This document shows, piece by piece, positions 57,836 to 64,000 of a stretch of DNA of 64,000 bases (position 1 is the first letter of the stretch; the number at the start of each line of letters is the position of its first letter). Source of the stretch: Calonectria ilicicola. Its lineage: Eukaryota > Ascomycota > Sordariomycetes > Hypocreales > Nectriaceae. A program made the position numbers and the translations under genes. The stretch is taken from assembly GCA_020809705.1 (NCBI GenBank), contig CP085835.1, positions 1,798,001 to 1,862,000 of the forward strand, read 5' to 3'. The notes under the pieces are model-generated. The model saw nothing but the letters and a program-made list of their open reading frames with translations, made no database searches and was not told the DNA's origin.

Positions 57836-60008
57836 ATGGCTTGCGTTACCGACCAGGTCAATTGTATGGTTAGTGTGGCGGATTATACTGCAGTTGCCAT
57901 GTCTCACGATTCTCCTAACATCGCCTTTTTGAGAAGAATCCCAATCAAACATGGGTTGCCTAGTGATAATCAACAATCTTTCCGGAAGCAAGCCCAAGAA
58001 TACGTCCAGAGACTCTTGAATAAAAAGGTCCTGCGTCAAGACGTAAGTTACGAGACCTCCAATGCCTGCTTGGCCAAAACCACAGGAACTGTTTCAGGGA
58101 TATTGGAACCCTCGTCTCAGGCTGGCTTTAATGGTGAGTACCTTCCCTGAAGCTAGACATTAGCAGTCCTGTCAAAGCAGAACGTACCATTAAACTCGTG
58201 TTATCCATCTAGGCCTCGTTTCGAGTATTACCTCTAATGGGCCAAATGAAACCCGAGCTTCCCTATCCGCCTCGGTTACGCGTCTCTTCATTCTTGCTCC
58301 GGCTACGGGGGATGCCACTCATATCTGGAGTATTTTCTGTCACTACTCTGACCGTGAACTCTATAAAGTCTTTTGGGAGACGACAAAGATCAGTCACCAT
58401 GAGCCCTTTGGTACATTGACAAACCACCCGAGGGTTTCTTTTCAACAAATCTCCATTGAGTTTATACCGGCTGATTCATTTGTCACATGTCCACGCTGGA
58501 GTCCAAACACCTCTAGAGGTGGGAAATACCGTGTCACAAGACAGGAGCCACGAGGAACCAGAATACAGAGACCAAGGAACAGTGGAAACCGTATCCCAAA
58601 CGGCGATGGAGAGGATGGAGAAGGCGCTGAGGACGAAGATGATGATGGCGATAGTCAAGAGCCCGGAAGCAAACATCATGGGATTCTGGACACCGCGTCT
58701 TCACTACGTTTTGCATGTCCGTTCTATCGATATGACCCCTTTAAATATCAAAGTTGCCTGCATTACATAATGAAGAGGTACAATGACACAAGGCAACACA
58801 TCGAACGCTACCACACTGAACCAAAAAATCAATGTCCTAGGTGCTATCGTTGCTGGAGATCAAATGAAGAAGGAGAGTTCAATAATCATGTCCGTAATGA
58901 CATTGATTGCACTCCTCAACCAGGAACTAATGAAACTAGCTTGAAGGAGCTAAGCTGGGGCCAGTTTGAGGATTGCACCATATCAAAACATGATGTTGAT
59001 CCCCAAAAGAGAAGGCTATTGCGGCTTAAGCCGCATGAAAAGTGGTATTGGACCTGGAACATGCTGTTCTATCTACTTCGCCTACCGTCACCTTACGTTG
59101 ATGACTTCTTTCCTGAGTGTGCCAGTTATTTGATTCAACGACTAAGCTCCGACTCAAGGAGTTCAGATAGCATCAACGACAGGAGAGCTATGATCAATCT
59201 CATCCAAGAATATGTCCAGTATGAACAGCTGCCAATTCCTGAACCTTCTGAAGCGTTACCCTTGCCCAATCCTGGCTACGTTGGAATAATTCTTGTTAGC
59301 CAAGTCCCGAATTCAAGAATCCAGAGACCCATTCATGCCCATGAACTATCACAAGTTCCCAATATGAGTTTATTTTCGGGGAACTCACAACCAGGAAGTG
59401 CTGCCCAACTCAGTGCTGATTCGCAAAACATGGGCACCAATACCAGCCCGGTCCGGAGCCCGAACGCGAGAGCGCCCAGCTATCAAGAGAACTCTTCTAG
59501 CGGACGTGCACCTCTTTTGAACGCGGAAGCGGGCCCTTATAATCCACGCGAGTTCACTTCGACGCCTACCGTCTCGATGCAACAGCTTAATATCGCCTAT
59601 CCCTCAGAACAATCCATGCAGGGTAATCATGCACAATCAGAGCCAATGCCTTCCATACAGCCCGGAACGAGTCGCAATATGAATTACGGCACGCCTTTGA
59701 GTTTTATGACTAATGATAATGGAGCAAGCTATGGCATGGATCATTCAAACAGAGGGGCATTGAATCCTGGACAGCTTTACGAAGCTAATGTTCAATCCTT
59801 CTCCAACGCCCAAGGAGGGTATGTCCAGATATCATCCGGCTCCCAACCGGATGATCCTCTAATGGCCTGCTTCAACGAGATTACAGCAGGCCATTCACAT
59901 TCTTCACAGCATTCAAGCAGCTATTCACGTAACAGCATGTCCAATTCTACCCAGAATAGGTCTTCGGCAGACCAAGCATCTGATTTTGATTATAATTACC
60001 TTGGTTAG
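57836..60008 (+). CDS. Fungal C2H2-like zinc-finger protein, paralog 2
   Basis: Exons 57836-58133 and 58213-60008 encode 697 aa. The family core is FACPFYRYDPFKYQSCLHYI, DTRQHIERYHTEPKNQCPRC and the following Cys/His segment, then LRLKPHEKWYWTWNMLFYLL and PSPYVDDFFPECASYL, which correspond to the conserved helix and Pro-Tyr segment of paralog 1. An acidic stretch (GDGEDGEGAEDEDDDGDSQE) precedes the fingers, and the last 250 residues are Ser/Asn/Gln-rich and disordered. The N-terminal 190 residues, including FILAPATGDATHIWSIFCHY, are not shared with the other two. The start is uncertain: ATG 57899 is also in frame. Function unknown. Confidence 0.75.
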
Positions 60009-60752
60009 GATTGAAACACCAATTGATCCTGTCTCCCTCGTAGTTGAGCAGACGGGGCAGGGAATAAAGGACTCCGGACTGGTATTGGTCCCCCATAGAG
60101 GTTATATGGTGATGAAGACAATAGAATTTGAACTTCTTTACATTATGGGTTATATATTTCATATTTTAAAATGATTTAATGAGGTTATGATATGGTTATG
60201 GATAAAGAGCCGGAGGCATCTTTTCCTTTTTCTTAGTTTGATCTGGTCTATTTCGCTTTTTCTTCCCAGTAGCCTTTTCTACTTTCTTCCAATGCGCTTC
60301 TAGCACATGAAGAAACCTGTTTTAGTGTTGTAAAGTTCTCAGAAAGAAAATTTCATAAAGGAGGGTTGGTTTGAGTTAGAATTTTCTTTGGCACTCTCCA
60401 ACTCAAAAACAGTATCATATTCAGCGGAATGCCATTTATCTTGCAGTCACGATTTGATGACACAAGTATAATAGAAAGTTGGGCTAGTCTCAGTGGCTTC
60501 TAAAAGAAGGAGTTCTAACACATATCGAACTACTGTGCTCTTGCTAACTCAACTCTCCATTTCTTTTCAAAGATACGTTTCTGTTGAACAAGGACGAAGT
60601 AGTAATAGCGCATAGTTTCATAGCATTAGACCTTCTGCAAGCAAATTGACATGTATTGTTGAAGTTGAATCTTGTCTAGTTTGAATATAAGCTTCTCGTT
60701 TCAATCTGTATCAATACTCCTGTCTTTAGCCCCAGCTCCATTTGGAGAAATT
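60009..60752. other. Intergenic, convergent
   Basis: 3' regions of C2H2-like paralogs 2 and 3; AT-rich, with no gene seen. Confidence 0.4.
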
Positions 60753-61964
60753 TCAAATGAGTGACATTTTTAATCTGATTTCCAAGCCGTGCCTCTCACA
60801 AGATTCGTACCTCTTGTTACATGCTTTATCGAGCAGGTCCTTGAGGATGAGTTCCGACAAAATCAAATGTATTCTCTCATTCTCAGATTGGAAGTTGTCA
60901 AAATGTTGTTTCTCAAGAGCCTGAGACACCCATTTCTGACTATGGCCCCTCCAATAATCTCGAAGTATAGACACTGTCAATCCACAGCCGTGGTCCAGGT
61001 AAGGAGAGGGGCAAACTTTGGAACCAGGGAACACTGTGGACCATATTCGCTGCCATCTTGCTGTCTCACCGTAGCACAGTTTGTCTCGCTTCCATAACCT
61101 TTCCTGCTGGTATTCGTTTATTCCGTCGACCAGAATAATGTCGCGGGTTTCACAATTCCTGGTCAAAATGTGACGATCCCGGTCAAGGACACTTGAGAAA
61201 TTTTCATAGCATCGAGGGCAATATGGTGGCTTTTTGTGATGAAGTCTGAGATGCCGAATCACTTCTTCAATCGATTGCAGATCGTGTCTCAACAAGCAGC
61301 CTCGATATTTTTCTGGATCGGTGAGGTAGAACGGGCAGGCCAAATGGAAATATCCTGTGGGAGCAGTTACAACAAGATGTCTGGAGCTAGGACTATTCAT
61401 GAGAACCGCCGTGTATGCTGGCTGCGGGTTCTGGTCGGAAATCTGAGCGCGCTTTCGAGGAGGTAGTCGGTCATTTGGCAAGGCCATATATAGCTCAGAG
61501 CTCATCCAATTTTGGAAATCTCTGAATGCACAATTTGACAGTGCCTTTGCCGCGTCACAGAGAGCAGCAGGGATAGCCTTTGTTGATTCCTCTAGGCCAC
61601 CAAGCTCGTGGCACTCAGTGTTCAAGGCGTCATCATTGTCAATACTGTCCTCGAAATCACTCTGATCGCTTGAAAAACTTTCATCTTCGTCAGAAAACTG
61701 TTCATCGTTGTAGTACGCCCCGAGCCTGGTCTGAGAGGTTGGTTCTGGGTAGCTCTGGAAAGATGCTGACTGCATGTATTGATTCCGTTTGATTCCACTT
61801 GGTGCGTAGAGGATGGTTAAATACAAAAATTCGTTGCCATTGGGAATACCTGACAGAGGGATTGCCGCGTCAACTGTATGGCTCATTTGAACCTGAGCAT
61901 CCGGCTTTCCGGTGCCATCATAATCATAATCGCTAAAGTATGATTGAACACGACGGCGGGTCAT
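60753..61964 (-). CDS. Fungal C2H2-like zinc-finger protein, paralog 3
   Basis: Intronless gene of 403 aa from ATG 61964 (MTRRRVQSYFSDYDYD); ATG 62009 is in frame upstream. An acidic, Asp/Ser-rich N-terminus precedes the family core: FHLACPFYLTDPEKYRGCLL, EVIRHLRLHHKKPPYCPRCY and DRDRHILTRNCETRD, then QQERLWKRDKLCYGETARWQ / RIWSTVFPG and PSPYLDHG. Compared with paralogs 1 and 2 the disordered region is N-terminal and the protein ends soon after the helical segment, so domain order differs although the core is shared. Function unknown. Confidence 0.8.
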   Translation of the reverse strand: MTRRRVQSYFSDYDYDGTGKPDAQVQMSHTVDAAIPLSGIPNGNEFLYLTILYAPSGIKRNQYMQSASFQSYPEPTSQTRLGAYYNDEQFSDEDESFSSDQSDFEDSIDNDDALNTECHELGGLEESTKAIPAALCDAAKALSNCAFRDFQNWMSSELYMALPNDRLPPRKRAQISDQNPQPAYTAVLMNSPSSRHLVVTAPTGYFHLACPFYLTDPEKYRGCLLRHDLQSIEEVIRHLRLHHKKPPYCPRCYENFSSVLDRDRHILTRNCETRDIILVDGINEYQQERLWKRDKLCYGETARWQRIWSTVFPGSKVCPSPYLDHGCGLTVSILRDYWRGHSQKWVSQALEKQHFDNFQSENERIHLILSELILKDLLDKACNKRYESCERHGLEIRLKMSLI

Positions 61965-63558
61965 GGCTGATGTGTCAAGGTGTTTTATGACCGGAAAGAA
62001 AACAATCAAGGGTGGCGGGGTTCTTTAAGGATGGAGTTACAGCACACTTGCGTTGCTACTAGTCGGCACTGACCACGATTCGTTTAACACAGGTGTGCTC
62101 TAACATATGGCGAGCAGTAGCACATAGCATGTGTACACATGAAAACACAGCTGTGATTTAAAGTGCACATCATAGGACACGATAAGACCGCATGCAGGAA
62201 TAAAAGTGCAAAACAGAACATAAAATTCACGGTACAGAACTTTCGCACTATGCACTTGGATGTAAAGTGACCAAGTAGAAAGATTACTTTGAATGGTGGG
62301 CGATAATCTCCGAGTTGGACGTAAGCAAGGCAGTCGTAGTGAGATATGGCACCAATCATTTGTCTCCACCTCAGCTCATGACGCCTTCTCCCAGGCGCTA
62401 AATTCCTACCCCGCTGGTTGAGTGGGTCGCCGAAATCCCATGGGCTCTGCCACTACCAGACATCGTGAACTTGAGTGAGCAGCTTCACGATCACTGATAA
62501 CACAGTAATAGAGAAAGCTAGGGGTCTCGAATAAAGTCCATGTATGTAGACTAAAAATTAAATTTATTGAAGAAAATATTTGGATGCTATGTATTTAATG
62601 ACAGGTTAGAAATCATTTCTTTGGAGTGCCTTGCTCCGAGACAGGCATCATATCCATGCCCTGGTCTTGCAGATACATGCGCATGAATTTAGGCAGATAG
62701 CCCCCATAATAGTCCTACTTCAAATTCTCTGTGATAATACTCTATCGAATGTCTGCCATGCTCCAGTGTATCACGGAGCATCGTTGCACGGGGGCAATGT
62801 TGAGGTGGACAAGGACCGGTCGTCGCAATGTGCAACCACGAAGGTTCAGATAATGTTGCCAAGCCAGCGTCATCAGAAAGCAGATTATTCAAGAATTTAA
62901 GGCTGCCTAGGTAGATGTTCATGTGATTTGCGTCATCTTGTAACAATGGGCGTGATGGTTGGGCCTTCCTGCATGGGTAGGGAGCAATGACTCACAGGCA
63001 TCGTCGCAAGGGTTGCGATGAACACTTTCAATCGGTTTGATTGGCTCTCCATAGAGGCTGGCTGAAAAATCGGATCAATATCATTGAACATCTGCACATG
63101 AGGGTTCAATATCCTATCAAATTTTGTGCGGCGCGCAAGGGTGCAGGCTGCTGGCCTAACATGATTTCTTGTGCGGAGGCGATCGTCATTTGCCTTGTTC
63201 TTAGATGATTAAAATTGAGTTCCCTGGTAGTAGAAGCATGACCGTGGGGTGAAAAATCATCACAGCGAACTTAGAGTACTTGGATAATTCTGATCTAAAA
63301 GCTAGAAGGCCAACTCACTGGTCTAAATAGCTGGATACTACCGTGTTCTACGAGGATTTTAATGAAAAAAAAAAAAAAAGCTGTCCCTTTTTTCTTCTTT
63401 TTAAAACGTAAATGGAAACCCCATGTAGGTTTATATCTATTTGAAGAAAAGAAAAAAAGAAAACACAGCTAGGAGGCTCAACCCAGAGTTCCCCGAGAAG
63501 CTCCGGAGCCGCCGAGGTAGCAGATACAAGTCTTTGGGTAATATGTGGTCCAACCCTA
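61965..63558. other. Largely gene-free, one unresolved relic on the minus strand
   Basis: No complete gene is supported. At 62946-62689 (minus) a coding-looking frame with PRATMLRDTLEHGRHSIEYY runs to a stop. A second frame (DYYGGYLPKFMRMYLQDQGM) continues from there to 62613 after a shift, so this may be a small decayed gene. I cannot name its family. An A-rich tract lies near 63362-63380. Confidence 0.3.
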
Positions 63559-64000
63559 TCAGTCGGCCATTTTCAATCCAGTCCGCTGTTTTGGCTCTTC
63601 TCCAACAACATCAAGAGAAACATATTTATCGCCAAGGCCATTTACGTGGAGATAATTCTGAACTTGTCTGTCTGTCATCGTTGTCAATGAACGAAAGATA
63701 TTATCCACCTTGTCATAATTAGCCTGCGAAAGGCATTGCCATGCATTGTCTCCTACGCGAGAATACCTGGTTCGCGTCACGAAAGCAAATGTGATGATAG
63801 CCACAAGAGCGCAGTGTAAAACCAAGATTATTATCACTGCCATCAGCCCCAGCGACGACTGGGGAAACTGTGCGCTTTGAAACCATGATATCGATGCCTT
63901 GTCGCCAACATCAAAATAGGAAATCACATCGTAGTATGCGATGCGACTCAGCAGAGTGAAGTATGCCTGCCATGCGAGCGCAGAATTATTGGTGGTCCTC
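63559..64000 (-). CDS. Fungal integral-membrane protein, C-terminal part
   Basis: The gene enters from beyond the window on the minus strand and stops at 63559, giving about 147 residues. Visible are AYFTLLSRIAYYDVISYF, a loop with SAQFPQSSLGLM, one membrane helix of about 22 residues, and a cytosolic tail (RTRYSRVGDNAWQCLSQANY). This layout matches the end of large multi-pass fungal proteins of unknown function that resemble the DUF3433/DUF3176 groups; which group cannot be decided from the tail alone. Confidence 0.65.
   Translation of the reverse strand, partial: RTTNNSALAWQAYFTLLSRIAYYDVISYFDVGDKASISWFQSAQFPQSSLGLMAVIIILVLHCALVAIITFAFVTRTRYSRVGDNAWQCLSQANYDKVDNIFRSLTTMTDRQVQNYLHVNGLGDKYVSLDVVGEEPKQRTGLKMAD

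Noticed and set aside
62084..62369. Two overlapping 90-codon Cys-rich minus-strand frames
   Set aside because: Two frames over the same DNA are equally open and neither has a signal peptide or splice support.
1..64000. CRISPR arrays, rRNA, insertion sequences or intact transposons
   Set aside because: No spaced direct-repeat array, rRNA motif, transposase or terminal inverted repeat was found on either strand by eye.

Overview
The window reads as a filamentous ascomycete (Pezizomycotina, most like a Sordariomycete; genus not determinable). Reasons: short 45-100 nt GT-AG introns with CTGAC/CTAAC branch sites, Zn(II)2Cys6 and fungal C2H2-like proteins, DHA2 transporters, a highly reducing (HR) type I PKS, and degraded fungal TPR-CHAT and subtilisin genes. 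Gene models were spliced by hand from the sequence. For every intact multi-exon gene whose exon coordinates I list in full, the exon lengths sum to a multiple of three.

Layout. 1-10.3 kb: a ZIP metal transporter cut by the window edge (-), a TauD-like dioxygenase (+), a 4CL-like acyl-CoA ligase with an AKL peroxisome signal and one in-frame TGA (-), and a middle fragment of the large NO VEIN-like family (+). 11.5-14.6 kb: a zinc-ribbon/triple-WW protein with a very long Gln-rich tail (+). 15-39.8 kb: a secondary-metabolite cluster with a Baeyer-Villiger-type monooxygenase, a secreted BBE-like FAD oxidase, a 2674-aa HR-PKS (KS-AT-DH-MT-ER-KR-ACP, degenerate MT), a divergent FSH1/LovG-type hydrolase, a DUF829/PaxU-like hydrolase, a phenol-hydroxylase-like FAD monooxygenase and a DHA2 exporter. 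A decayed TPR-CHAT gene and a telomere-like motif interrupt it. 40.9-64 kb: accessory DNA with a broken subtilisin, a DUF7730 protein, a secreted alpha/beta hydrolase beside a Zn2Cys6 regulator, a small secreted protein, an intronless GC-rich ankyrin protein that looks bacterial, three divergent paralogs of a fungal C2H2-like family, a 38-bp minisatellite and the end of a membrane protein.

How the genes may work together (inference): the PKS builds a reduced chain; having no thioesterase, it is probably unloaded in trans by the FSH1 hydrolase. The BVMO, the FAD monooxygenase and the secreted FAD oxidase then oxidise the chain, and the MFS pump exports the product. No pathway regulator lies inside the core; the nearest is the Zn2Cys6 gene at 50 kb. 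I do not recognise this gene set as a specific characterised pathway, so the cluster is the best candidate for an undescribed system.
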